Notes under the pieces: model-generated | The model's input: the letters and a program-made list of their open reading frames with translations, nothing else | The model's database searches: none | Told to the model about the DNA's origin: nothing | NCBI RefSeq assembly: GCF_024305175.1 | Contig: NZ_JAMWYY010000001.1 | Coordinates: forward strand, 1-64,000 | Length of the DNA: 64,000 bases | Direction: 5' to 3' | Origin: Flavobacterium sp. | GTDB taxonomy: Bacteria; Bacteroidota; Bacteroidia; Flavobacteriales; Flavobacteriaceae | Shown: positions 18,180-26,312 of the stretch, one piece after another | How positions within the stretch are numbered: position 1 is the first letter of the stretch | How the letters are laid out: each line of letters starts with the position of its first letter | Translations under genes and position numbers: made by a program

Positions 18180-18632
18180 TTACTCCCTGTTTTTACTATC
18201 AATTAATATAGTAACGGGACCATCATTAACCAGCGCTACCTGCATATTAGCGCCAAACCTGCCGGTTTGTACAGGCTTATTGAGGTGCTGTGCAAGTTGG
18301 TTTACAAAGGCTTCATAAAGCGGAACTGCAACCTCCGGCCTTGCTGCTTTTATATAACTGGGGCGGTTTCCTTTTTTGGTTGCGGCATGAAGTGTAAACT
18401 GGCTTACTACAATAACATCGCCCCCTACATCTGTAACAGAAAGGTTCATAACACCTTCGGTATCATTAAAAATCCGCAGCTTTGCAATTTTAGCGGTAAG
18501 CCATTCAATATCTTCCGCAGTATCGGCATCTTCTACACCTAAAAGTATAAGTAAGCCCTGCTGAATGGCTGCTACTGTTTCGCCCGCTATAGTTACAGAT
18601 GCACTGCTAACCCTTTGTAACACTACCCTCAT
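18180..18632 (-). CDS. dtd: D-aminoacyl-tRNA deacylase
   Basis: 150-residue quality-control enzyme removing D-amino acids (and glycine from tRNA-Ala) from tRNA. The two signatures are present: [17 protein letters not shown] (active-site SQFTL motif) and [11 protein letters not shown], the cis-Pro motif. Its ATG overlaps the rsgA stop by one base (TAATG), so translation is probably coupled to rsgA. Length and both motifs are normal. Confidence 0.96.
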   Translation of the reverse strand: MRVVLQRVSSASVTIAGETVAAIQQGLLILLGVEDADTAEDIEWLTAKIAKLRIFNDTEGVMNLSVTDVGGDVIVVSQFTLHAATKKGNRPSYIKAARPEVAVPLYEAFVNQLAQHLNKPVQTGRFGANMQVALVNDGPVTILIDSKNRE

Positions 18633-19588
18633 TATTCCTCTTCATTTTTGCCTTCGCCATAAATATCAGTGCGGTAGGTTTCGTCATCGCCTTCAAGCAT
18701 TTGCAGGTAACTGCGATAGCGTGACCACGCCACCTCATCGTTATCAAGCGCATCCTTAACAGCACAATGCGGTTCTTCCTTATGCAGGCAGTTGTTAAAC
18801 TTGCATTCTTCTTTTAATGCAAAAAACTCAGGGAAATAATCGCCTATTTCGTCCGGCTCCATATCTACAATACCAAAACCGCGTATGCCGGGTGTATCAA
18901 TTATTTTTGCATCAAAATCAAGGTCAAACATTTCGGCAAAAGTCGTGGTATGCTGCCCCTGGCTGTGTTGTTCTGATATTTCTTTTGTTTTGAGATTTAA
19001 AGAGGGCTGCAAGGCATTTACAAGGGTAGATTTACCCACACCCGAGTGTCCCGAAAACATACTTACATTACCCTGCATCTGCTCTTTAAGCGCATCAAGC
19101 CCCTTTCCCTCAGTTGCAGATACTTTGAGGCACTTATACCCTATTTTGCTGTATGTGTGCTTAAGGTACAGCATTTCATCTTCTGCTTCCCTTGTATAAG
19201 TGTCAAGCTTATTAAATACAAGAACAGCTTCTATATCATAGGCTTCGGCGGTTACCAGGAACCTGTCTATAAAACTTGTGGTGGTAGGCGGGTTGTTTAT
19301 GGTTACCAGCAGGAAAAGCTTATCTATGTTTGATGCAATTATATGCACCTGCTTAGAAAGGTTTACCGATTTACGGATTATGTAGTTCTTGCGTTCATGT
19401 ATGTTGGTAATAACAGCATTGTTGTTTTCCTCAATATCAAAATCAACTACATCGCCCACTGCCACAGGATTGGTGCTTGTAATTCCTTTAATACGGAATT
19501 TACCCTTAATGCGGCATTCATAAAATGTGCCGTCATCAGCCTTTACGGTATACCAGCTTCCGGTAGATTTATAAACTAATCCTGTCAT
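18632..19588 (-). CDS. rsgA: ribosome small-subunit-dependent GTPase A
   Basis: 318-residue circularly permuted GTPase that checks late 30S subunit assembly. Order seen: N-terminal OB-fold (about 1-70), G4 motif FNKLD, then G1 [10 protein letters not shown]3 DTPGIRGFG, and a C-terminal zinc-binding segment [15 protein letters not shown]. All conserved residues look intact. An exact -7 element (TATCTTTG) ends only 4 nt before the ATG, which suggests a leaderless transcript. It is followed by dtd with a one-base overlap. Confidence 0.96.
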   Translation of the reverse strand: MTGLVYKSTGSWYTVKADDGTFYECRIKGKFRIKGITSTNPVAVGDVVDFDIEENNNAVITNIHERKNYIIRKSVNLSKQVHIIASNIDKLFLLVTINNPPTTTSFIDRFLVTAEAYDIEAVLVFNKLDTYTREAEDEMLYLKHTYSKIGYKCLKVSATEGKGLDALKEQMQGNVSMFSGHSGVGKSTLVNALQPSLNLKTKEISEQHSQGQHTTTFAEMFDLDFDAKIIDTPGIRGFGIVDMEPDEIGDYFPEFFALKEECKFNNCLHKEEPHCAVKDALDNDEVAWSRYRSYLQMLEGDDETYRTDIYGEGKNEEE

Positions 19589-19592
19589 ACCG

Positions 19593-19600
19593 CAAAGATA
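19593..19600 (-). promoter_or_regulatory. -7 promoter element immediately before rsgA
   Basis: Minus-strand TATCTTTG, exact TAnnTTTG match. The rsgA ATG begins 4 nt after its final G, leaving essentially no room for a 5' UTR. Confidence 0.5.
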
Positions 19601-19636
19601 AACAGTTTAACCCATAGCTGTGTTAAAAGACAATCG

Positions 19637-20728
19637 TTACTCATTACCGCTGTTTATTATCTTTTCCTGATGGCTGATGCTTTCCTGGTGTATGGCTTTA
19701 AAAAGCAGGTTAATAAAATCTTCGCTCAATCCCTTTTCTGTGCCCATTGCCATCATACGTTCTTTAACTTCCTGCCAGCGCTTGTTTTGCAGCACAACCA
19801 CATTGTTAGCTTTTTTTAGCGCACCAATGTCTTCGGCTATCTGCATGCGGCGGCCAAGCGCTTCCAGCATTTTTGTGTCATATTCATCCATGCGCAGCCT
19901 GTAGTTATTAAGCTGCATGTTAAACTCATCTGTATCATCCGATTTTTTGCGCAGCACAAGGCTTTTCAGAATTTCTTTAAGTACCTGCGGAGTTACCTGT
20001 TGTGCTGCATCGCTCCATGCCTTATCGGGGTTATTATGGGTTTCAATCATAAGCCCGTCATAATTCAGGTCAAGCGCCTGCTGAGATACCTGCTGTATCA
20101 TGTCCCTGCGCCCGGTAATGTGCGATGGGTCACAAATAATGGGCAAGTCAGGGTAACGCCCGTGCAGCTCTATGGGTATCTGCCACTCAGGTATGTTGCG
20201 GTATTTTGTTTTCTCGTAGGTAGAAAACCCCCTGTGCACAACGCCCAGTTTGGTAATTCCCGCATTATAAATACGCTCTACACCACCAAGCCACAAGGCA
20301 AGATCCGGGTTAACTGGGTTTTTTATTAGTACTATTTTATCTGTACCTTCAAGTGCATCGGCAATTTCCTGAACGGCAAACGGGTTAACCGTAGTACGTG
20401 CGCCTATCCACAACACATCTATATCGTGTTGCAGCGCCAGCTTAACATGGTTGGCGTTTGCTACCTCAACAGCCATCATAAGCCCTGTTTCGGCCTTTGC
20501 CTTTTGCAGCCACTCAAGCCCTATAGCGCCAACACCTTCAAACCCTCCGGGGCGGGTGCGCGGCTTCCATATCCCGGCACGGTATATACTTACATCACTG
20601 TCTTTTAGCTGCCTTGCAATATCCAGCACCTGCTCTTCGGTTTCGGCGCTGCATGGCCCTGCTATTACCAATGGGTGGGAAAGCCCTAATGCATCAAGCC
20701 ATTGTTTTGTTCCGCTGTAGTTTTCCAT
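19637..20728 (-). CDS. bifunctional DAHP synthase / chorismate mutase (type II)
   Basis: 363-residue fusion found in Bacteroidetes. Residues about 1-260 are a 3-deoxy-7-phosphoheptulonate synthase domain (VIAGPCSAETEEQ, RAGIWKPRTRPGGFEG, ICDPSHITGRRD, MIETHNNPDKA), the first step of aromatic synthesis. Residues about 270-355 are a chorismate mutase helical domain (LRMDEYDTKMLEALGRRMQIAEDIGALK), which makes prephenate for Phe/Tyr. The fused mutase often acts as the regulatory part. Divergent from gldA with overlapping promoters. Its shikimate-pathway partner aroA is about 10 kb away on the same strand but not in the same operon. Confidence 0.94.
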   Translation of the reverse strand: MENYSGTKQWLDALGLSHPLVIAGPCSAETEEQVLDIARQLKDSDVSIYRAGIWKPRTRPGGFEGVGAIGLEWLQKAKAETGLMMAVEVANANHVKLALQHDIDVLWIGARTTVNPFAVQEIADALEGTDKIVLIKNPVNPDLALWLGGVERIYNAGITKLGVVHRGFSTYEKTKYRNIPEWQIPIELHGRYPDLPIICDPSHITGRRDMIQQVSQQALDLNYDGLMIETHNNPDKAWSDAAQQVTPQVLKEILKSLVLRKKSDDTDEFNMQLNNYRLRMDEYDTKMLEALGRRMQIAEDIGALKKANNVVVLQNKRWQEVKERMMAMGTEKGLSEDFINLLFKAIHQESISHQEKIINSGNE

Positions 20729-20744
20729 CTTCGTGAGTATAATG

Positions 20745-20778
20745 CAAAATTAGCTAATTCTTACTACTTTTGTTCAAA
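20745..20778 (-). promoter_or_regulatory. promoter of the DAHP synthase/chorismate mutase gene
   Basis: Minus-strand -7 element TAATTTTG at 20745-20752 and a TTTG at 20775-20778, 22 nt apart, slightly longer than the usual 19-21. It overlaps the divergent gldA -7 element. Confidence 0.5.
20765..20772 (+). promoter_or_regulatory. -7 promoter element of gldA
   Basis: TACTTTTG matches TAnnTTTG and lies 23 nt before the gldA ATG, inside the spacer of the divergent promoter. Confidence 0.5.
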
Positions 20779-20795
20779 ACTAATGCCATAAAACC

Positions 20796-21704
20796 ATGTC
20801 GATAGAGGTACAGGATATTACAAAAAGCTACGGGACGCAAAAGGCGCTTGATGGTGTTTCGTTTAAGGTAAGCAAAGGTGAGATTGTAGGCTTCCTGGGG
20901 CCGAACGGTGCAGGTAAATCTACCCTGATGAAAATACTCACCACCTATTTAGCCGCAGACGGGGGCACTGCTATTGTAAACGGGCAGGACGTAGTACAAA
21001 ATCCTAAAGGCGTGCAAAAATCTGTTGGTTACCTGCCGGAGCATAACCCTCTGTACCTTGACCTGTATGTGCGCGAGTACCTTGCCTTTAATGCAGATGT
21101 GTATAAAGTGGCTAAGGCTAGGATAGAAGAAGTAATAAACCTTACCGGGCTTACACCCGAAGCCAATAAAAAAATAGGGCAGCTATCTAAAGGATACCGC
21201 CAGCGTGTGGGGCTTGCCGCCGCGCTGCTGCATGACCCTGAAGTGCTGATACTGGATGAACCCACAACGGGACTTGACCCGAACCAGCTTGCCGAAATAC
21301 GCGAACTGATAAAAAATATTGGGAGGAATAAAACGGTTTTTCTTTCAACCCATATTATGCAGGAGGTAGAAGCCATTTGCGACAGGGTAATTATTATTAA
21401 CAAAGGGAAAATTGCTGCCGACCGCAAGATTACCAACCTTACCGAGAGTAAAGAGCAGGTTATTGAGGTTGAATTTGACTACCGCGTGGAGGAACAGCTT
21501 ATACAGCAGATTCCGAACCTGAAAGAGTACCGTAATACCCATGATTTTAACTGGCTGCTTAGCTTTTCTACCGACAAAGATATGCGCCCTGCCATATTTG
21601 ATTTTGCTCACGACAACGGCTTAAAAACGCTGAAGCTAAACCAGAAGAACAAAAGCCTCGAAGCTATTTTCAGGGAAATGACCAAAGACGAAGGGCAGGA
21701 CTAA
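20796..21704 (+). CDS. gldA: gliding-motility ABC transporter ATP-binding subunit GldA
   Basis: 302-residue ABC ATPase closely matching the GldA pattern: MSIEVQDITKSYGTQKALDG, Walker A GPNGAGKST (about 36-44), Q-loop, signature LSKGYRQRVGLA, Walker B EVLILDEPTTGLD and the H-loop LSTH. In Flavobacterium GldA works with the membrane proteins GldF and GldG and is needed for gliding. Neither gldF nor gldG is next to it, which is usual. The stop overlaps the convergent GIN-lipoprotein stop by 3 nt, with no terminator visible. Confidence 0.88.
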   Translation: MSIEVQDITKSYGTQKALDGVSFKVSKGEIVGFLGPNGAGKSTLMKILTTYLAADGGTAIVNGQDVVQNPKGVQKSVGYLPEHNPLYLDLYVREYLAFNADVYKVAKARIEEVINLTGLTPEANKKIGQLSKGYRQRVGLAAALLHDPEVLILDEPTTGLDPNQLAEIRELIKNIGRNKTVFLSTHIMQEVEAICDRVIIINKGKIAADRKITNLTESKEQVIEVEFDYRVEEQLIQQIPNLKEYRNTHDFNWLLSFSTDKDMRPAIFDFAHDNGLKTLKLNQKNKSLEAIFREMTKDEGQD

Positions 21705-22444
21705 TTGTAGATAACACGCCCGGTATATAGACGTTCTATCGCTTCTACCGGTGGGCGGTTTTTTAAAATAAGGTTTCCTGTTGAGTATAGTGTACCCTTA
21801 ACTTCCTGCTGCGGATTAACTATAACATCATTAGAGCTGCGGTGAAAAACCCATACTTTTTGTGCAATAAGGCCTGCTCCGTTAAAACGGGCATCACCTG
21901 AATAAAAACTAACAGAAAGTTCTTCGGTGTTACCTGTAATATTATAATAACAGGACTGGTTATCTTCTATCGACAGTTGTTGCATATCAACATTTAGTTC
22001 GAACGTCCCCGAAGCAGTTTCGCTATTTAAACCCGACTGCAATGCTAAAGCCGGGTAAGTAAGTACCCCATCTGACTTTACTGCAAATTGCGACGCAGAA
22101 TATATACGCGCCAAAACAGGTGTGGTTACATATACAGTTGTAGTGTTATAATCTCTTGTCCAGTTGCAGTTATTGCTGTTGGTAATAAACAAAGTACCAT
22201 CTTTAACTTCGGCAGAAATAAACTCTTTAAGGTTGGCACCTGTATGTACCGTAACTTTTTGCACTGCTTCCTGTTTTATTACAAGCTCTATTCCCGGAGA
22301 AATATGTATCGCGTTAAATTCGGCAGCCGGAATATCATACATAACCTCATCCCCTGCAGCGCGAAAGCATTCCGGAGCGTTTTCGCTGTTACAGCCTAAA
22401 AGCAGCAGGCCTATAATTACAATTATAAAATATACCTGTTTCAT
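21701..22444 (-). CDS. GIN-domain (DUF2807) lipoprotein
   Basis: 247-residue lipoprotein: lipobox LLLLGC with Cys18, followed by a beta-helical 'head GIN'/DUF2807 domain with repeated short strands (for example AIHISPGIELVIKQ, then TVHTGANLKEFISAEVKDGTLFITN). Function is unknown; such proteins are thought to be envelope-bound adhesin-like or sensing proteins. The ATG overlaps the stop of the PagL-like gene by 4 nt, so they are cotranscribed. Confidence 0.82.
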   Translation of the reverse strand: MKQVYFIIVIIGLLLLGCNSENAPECFRAAGDEVMYDIPAAEFNAIHISPGIELVIKQEAVQKVTVHTGANLKEFISAEVKDGTLFITNSNNCNWTRDYNTTTVYVTTPVLARIYSASQFAVKSDGVLTYPALALQSGLNSETASGTFELNVDMQQLSIEDNQSCYYNITGNTEELSVSFYSGDARFNGAGLIAQKVWVFHRSSNDVIVNPQQEVKGTLYSTGNLILKNRPPVEAIERLYTGRVIYN

Positions 22445-23538
22445 AATCTTACCCCTATTCCAAATTCCAGTACTTCAGCCTTGGCACCATGCGTTTTTAA
22501 TGATATTGCGCCGAAAACTTTTTCTGCAAAATAATACTTCATTCCCACCCTTTGGTACAGGCTTCCTGTAGAGTTAAAGGGTTCGTAAATGTACAGGCCG
22601 GCCTGCCCTTCTACCGATAAATTATTGATAAAAAGTTCATAACCTGCAAAAACACCTACCTTCCGGTAATCGGTATCGGCATCTACATTCTCTTCAGGAT
22701 AGGCAACCGATTTAAATTTTATATATTCTTCAAGATATTTAGGCCAAAAAACATCTGCGCCAAGCTGAAAGGCACTTTTGCGGCTGATGCGCTTATCGAC
22801 ATAAACAGATAATGCATAATACGGATTTTGTCCGCTTCCGATAACATCACTTTCATTCCAACCGCCCCTGAAGGCAATATTATATTTTACAGGCTGGCTG
22901 TAATCAGTGCTCTCAGCCAGGCGAGGTGTGTAAATGTTATCTTCTTTTCTATTGAATGTATAGGTAAGCCCCGCGTTTACCGCTAATGTATTGGTACTGG
23001 TATTAGGCGCTTTCATGCTGGCATTACTATGGTGAATAAAAGACAGTCCTGCCTGTACACCAAGCCCCTGCCAGATATCCTGTTTGCTGTAATTAAGCAT
23101 AAAATAAGTACTGGGCATTAAATGGGCGCCATAGGCATAATTCCTGAAATTGGTTTCCCTGTCATACGGGTTGGTATTGTAAGCCAGTCCCTGCCCTATC
23201 CGGAACATCAGTTGCCTGTTAAAGAAGTAAAAACTGTAATGCCCGTAAAGCCCGTACATTTTGCCCAGGCTTTCGTTCTTCATGTCTTCATAATGAAACG
23301 AAAAGCCATAGTCAGGATAATTGTAGGTACGCTCCCATTCTTCCCTGCCGAATGTTTTACGGCTAAAGCTGATGATAACCCCTTCCGGATGCCCTGTTAT
23401 AAGATGCTGTATGGACTTGCGGTGCGGAATGATGTTACCATAGAAATAGTTTGCTTCGGCAACATAGCCGCCCTGTGGCGCCGACTGTGCAAAAAGGAAA
23501 AAAGGGAATAACAGGAATATCCGATATAGCTTTTGCAT
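22441..23538 (-). CDS. PagL-like lipid A acyloxyacyl hydrolase (outer-membrane barrel)
   Basis: 365-residue protein with a signal peptide (ending FLFAQ) and a predicted outer-membrane barrel ending in a beta-strand. The segment FIHHSNASMKAPNTSTNT (about 167-184) aligns with the PagL catalytic region as I remember it: the His and Ser of H-x-S correspond to His169 and Ser171. The position of the PagL catalytic Glu is Asn183, which may be normal for the Bacteroidetes branch. PagL removes the 3-O acyl chain of lipid A; that activity here is inferred. It overlaps both neighbours (1 nt upstream, 4 nt downstream), so it belongs to a three-gene envelope operon. Confidence 0.8.
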   Translation of the reverse strand: MQKLYRIFLLFPFFLFAQSAPQGGYVAEANYFYGNIIPHRKSIQHLITGHPEGVIISFSRKTFGREEWERTYNYPDYGFSFHYEDMKNESLGKMYGLYGHYSFYFFNRQLMFRIGQGLAYNTNPYDRETNFRNYAYGAHLMPSTYFMLNYSKQDIWQGLGVQAGLSFIHHSNASMKAPNTSTNTLAVNAGLTYTFNRKEDNIYTPRLAESTDYSQPVKYNIAFRGGWNESDVIGSGQNPYYALSVYVDKRISRKSAFQLGADVFWPKYLEEYIKFKSVAYPEENVDADTDYRKVGVFAGYELFINNLSVEGQAGLYIYEPFNSTGSLYQRVGMKYYFAEKVFGAISLKTHGAKAEVLEFGIGVRL

Positions 23539-25226
23539 TATTTTATCCTTTTCAGCACTCCGGCACCGTTTTCAGGGTCGTCACTCTTCAGGTTATATAT
23601 CCTTACGCTGTTAGCAGAATCTTTTACAAAGACGTTTACATCAACCTTCTCAATATCTTCGCCTGTTCCGGATATAAAGGACAAATTGCCGTATGATATT
23701 GAAGTTGAAAGTTCTATCGGGTAATTTTCTTCCCAGTTTATCCCGGAATCTGTATTATCAATAACCTTTTCTATTACTGCAGGATAACCTATGTTATAAA
23801 CCGATATGCTAATATTCTGCCCTTCTTCTCTTTCATAAATATCAATTGCGTCCAGTTTAAGTGCTGCACCAAACCATTCCGAAATATCAGAAACTACATA
23901 ATTCCTGCCGTTGTTTAATATTGGTTTGCCTTTATTATTGCTGTATATATCATCCTCCTTATATTCTGTATCTATGGCAGCCTTAAGCTGTTTTTTAGAG
24001 ATTGTAAATTGGGGCAGGCTGTCTTTTTTAGCAGAATAAAACCTTTCAACTTCATACTGGTCGGTACTGTAATTGTTAAAGCTGTCATTAGCATCAATAT
24101 AGATAAAAGTAATACTGTCACCGTCAATCCTTTCAACTTTAAGAAATGATTGTTCTTCAGTAAATCCTTCACTAAGCGTTATGAAATATTTATCTGTAAG
24201 CTTATCGAGACCTGACATAAGTACCTCTTTATTATGCTCAAATATTTCCATATTTCGCTTTTTGTACTGCATCGTCCGGTAGGCTTCAAGGCCTGCATAA
24301 ATACCCCCGGCAAGCACAGCATATATTGGGAATATAAGAAAATAGGCTGCTCCGCTTACTCCTTCCCGTTTTTCATTTACAACATAGGTATCAGACCAGC
24401 TGTCGTGCCAGAGATTCCCGAAAACAGAAAATGCTTCAAAAGGCACTAAACGGGTTGTACTTCTTATAAACAACTGCTTAACAGATGGTTTGCCACCATC
24501 TGATGTTATCACCCTTGTACCGGTTAACATTTTACCGGGTGTAGCCTGAAATACAAGTTCAAAAGTAAAATAGTACAGCACTTGCAGTACCGCTATAAAG
24601 AGTATTAATATAATTTGCGCCACTACCTCTCCACCGGGTTCTCTTGTAAACGAACGCATAAAACCTGAAAAAACAAGTTCTTTGAGATAGGGAAACAGTA
24701 AAAGCACCATGATTGTAAAATCGGCAAGCCTGTTAACAACCCTTTTCCATTTTGATGCTTGTACAAGCGAATCAAAATCATTTTTTATTACAACCTCTAA
24801 CGGTACTTCTTTTTGAAAATACCTTAGTATAAAATAGGCAAGAGCGCCCCAGGCAGAATAGGCAACTACAGCTAAAAGTATAAACCAGATATATTGGGCA
24901 TCAAAGCCTTTAAAAATCTCGATAATCAGCGCTATAAATATTATTAAAAGCCACAGTACTTTAGAAAATAATACCAATGAAAAAACATAACGTATAAGCC
25001 GTTTTTCTTTGCCGTTTTTTAAAAGCAGGATGCCGCCTGTAAGCAACAGCATATTAAAAAATACATTTATGTAGTTAAGGCCGCTAAACCCGAAAATAAT
25101 ATCAGGGATATTTACACCCATCAGGTTAATATAAAGCCCTCCTACTGCACCACGTGCCAAAATAATATCGATAGTTAAACCTATGATGGCCACAACTATG
25201 CTAACAAGCGCTATTTTTTTTCTCAT
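23538..25226 (-). CDS. RDD-family membrane protein with large C-terminal soluble domain
   Basis: 562-residue protein. About five N-terminal membrane helices (1-145), then an RDD-like domain (about 165-300, with YYFTFELVFQATPGKMLTGTRV and an Arg-rich segment IRSTTRLVPFEAFS), one further helix (about 300-320) and a roughly 240-residue acidic soluble domain I do not recognise. RDD proteins are poorly characterised; some affect ion transport. It shares one base with the following PagL-like gene. Gene order suggests an envelope role. Confidence 0.7.
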   Translation of the reverse strand: MRKKIALVSIVVAIIGLTIDIILARGAVGGLYINLMGVNIPDIIFGFSGLNYINVFFNMLLLTGGILLLKNGKEKRLIRYVFSLVLFSKVLWLLIIFIALIIEIFKGFDAQYIWFILLAVVAYSAWGALAYFILRYFQKEVPLEVVIKNDFDSLVQASKWKRVVNRLADFTIMVLLLFPYLKELVFSGFMRSFTREPGGEVVAQIILILFIAVLQVLYYFTFELVFQATPGKMLTGTRVITSDGGKPSVKQLFIRSTTRLVPFEAFSVFGNLWHDSWSDTYVVNEKREGVSGAAYFLIFPIYAVLAGGIYAGLEAYRTMQYKKRNMEIFEHNKEVLMSGLDKLTDKYFITLSEGFTEEQSFLKVERIDGDSITFIYIDANDSFNNYSTDQYEVERFYSAKKDSLPQFTISKKQLKAAIDTEYKEDDIYSNNKGKPILNNGRNYVVSDISEWFGAALKLDAIDIYEREEGQNISISVYNIGYPAVIEKVIDNTDSGINWEENYPIELSTSISYGNLSFISGTGEDIEKVDVNVFVKDSANSVRIYNLKSDDPENGAGVLKRIK

Positions 25227-25240
25227 TAGTTAAATTTGCC

Positions 25241-25248
25241 CAAAAATA
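25241..25248 (-). promoter_or_regulatory. -7 promoter element of the envelope operon
   Basis: Minus-strand TATTTTTG, exact TAnnTTTG match, 14 nt upstream of the RDD-protein start codon. Confidence 0.5.
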
Positions 25249-25279
25249 GCAATTTTAACATAGCAGCCTAATGATAAAG

Positions 25280-26236
25280 TTAAAATACAGCTTTAGCCAC
25301 TGCCCTGATATTATCTGATTTACCCATAGAATAATAATGCAATACAGGTATGCCCTCTGCTATAAGTTCTTTGCTCTGGCTGATGCACCACTCTATACCT
25401 ACCTGTTTTACCGCATCATTATCTTTGGCGCGTACCACATCCATAATAAGCTCATCGGGTAAATCTACCTTAAAGCGGTGCGGTATCTGGTTGAGTTGTT
25501 TTTTTGTAGATATTGGCTTTAAGCCGGGTATTATGGGCACAGTAATACCTTCTTTCCTGCATTTTGCAACAAATTCAAAGAATTTTTTATTATCAAAAAA
25601 CATTTGAGTAACAATATAGGTTGCCCCGTTCTTTATTTTCTGCTTCAGGAAATAAATATCGCTGTCAAGGCTTGGCGCTTCCATATGCTTTTCCGGATAA
25701 CCCGCCACCCCAATGCAAAAATTGGTAGCAGAGGTATTCTGTAAATGATCATCAAGGTAAATCCCTTTATTAAGATTATCAATTTGCGTAACCAGTTCGC
25801 TTGCATATTGGTGGCCTTCTTTTTCCGGCTTAAAGTATATTTCACTTTTAACGGCATCACCCCTAAGCGCCAGCACATTTTGAATGCCCAAAAAGTCAAG
25901 GTCTATTAAAAAGTTTTCGGTATCCTCTTTGGTAAAGCCTCCGCACAGTATATGCGGAATAGCATCTACTTTATACCTGTTTTGTATAGCTGCACAAATA
26001 CCCACTGTACCCGGGCGTTTTTTAACCACGCGCTTTTCGAGCAGGCCGCTTGGCAGCTCTTTATATTCATATTCCTCACGGTGATAGGTAACATCTATAA
26101 ACGGAGGGTTGAACTCCATCAATGGGTCTATGCTGTCAAAAATACACTGTATGTTCTGCCCCTTTAGCGGCGGCAATATCTCAAAGGAAAATAAGGCTTT
26201 CCCGTTTGCTCTTTCTATATGTTCTGTTACTTTCAT
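25280..26236 (-). CDS. metF: methylenetetrahydrofolate reductase
   Basis: 318-residue FAD enzyme reducing 5,10-methylene-THF to 5-methyl-THF, the methyl donor for MetH. Motifs: FSFEILPPLKG (catalytic Glu region), VDVTYHREE, LALRGDAVKSE, and VTQMFFDNKKFFEF then PIIPGLKPI. It lies 76 nt after metH on the same strand, so both probably respond to the SAM-I riboswitch in the metH leader. The metH-metF gap is AT-rich with short repeated words (TTAATGGTTAATAG, CTAATAACTTTTAAC) and no terminator. Confidence 0.95.
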   Translation of the reverse strand: MKVTEHIERANGKALFSFEILPPLKGQNIQCIFDSIDPLMEFNPPFIDVTYHREEYEYKELPSGLLEKRVVKKRPGTVGICAAIQNRYKVDAIPHILCGGFTKEDTENFLIDLDFLGIQNVLALRGDAVKSEIYFKPEKEGHQYASELVTQIDNLNKGIYLDDHLQNTSATNFCIGVAGYPEKHMEAPSLDSDIYFLKQKIKNGATYIVTQMFFDNKKFFEFVAKCRKEGITVPIIPGLKPISTKKQLNQIPHRFKVDLPDELIMDVVRAKDNDAVKQVGIEWCISQSKELIAEGIPVLHYYSMGKSDNIRAVAKAVF

Positions 26237-26312
26237 TCGTCTTGCTATATGTTATTCGTTAATGGTTAATAGTATAAATTCTCTCTTAACTAATAACTTT
26301 TAACCTCAATCT

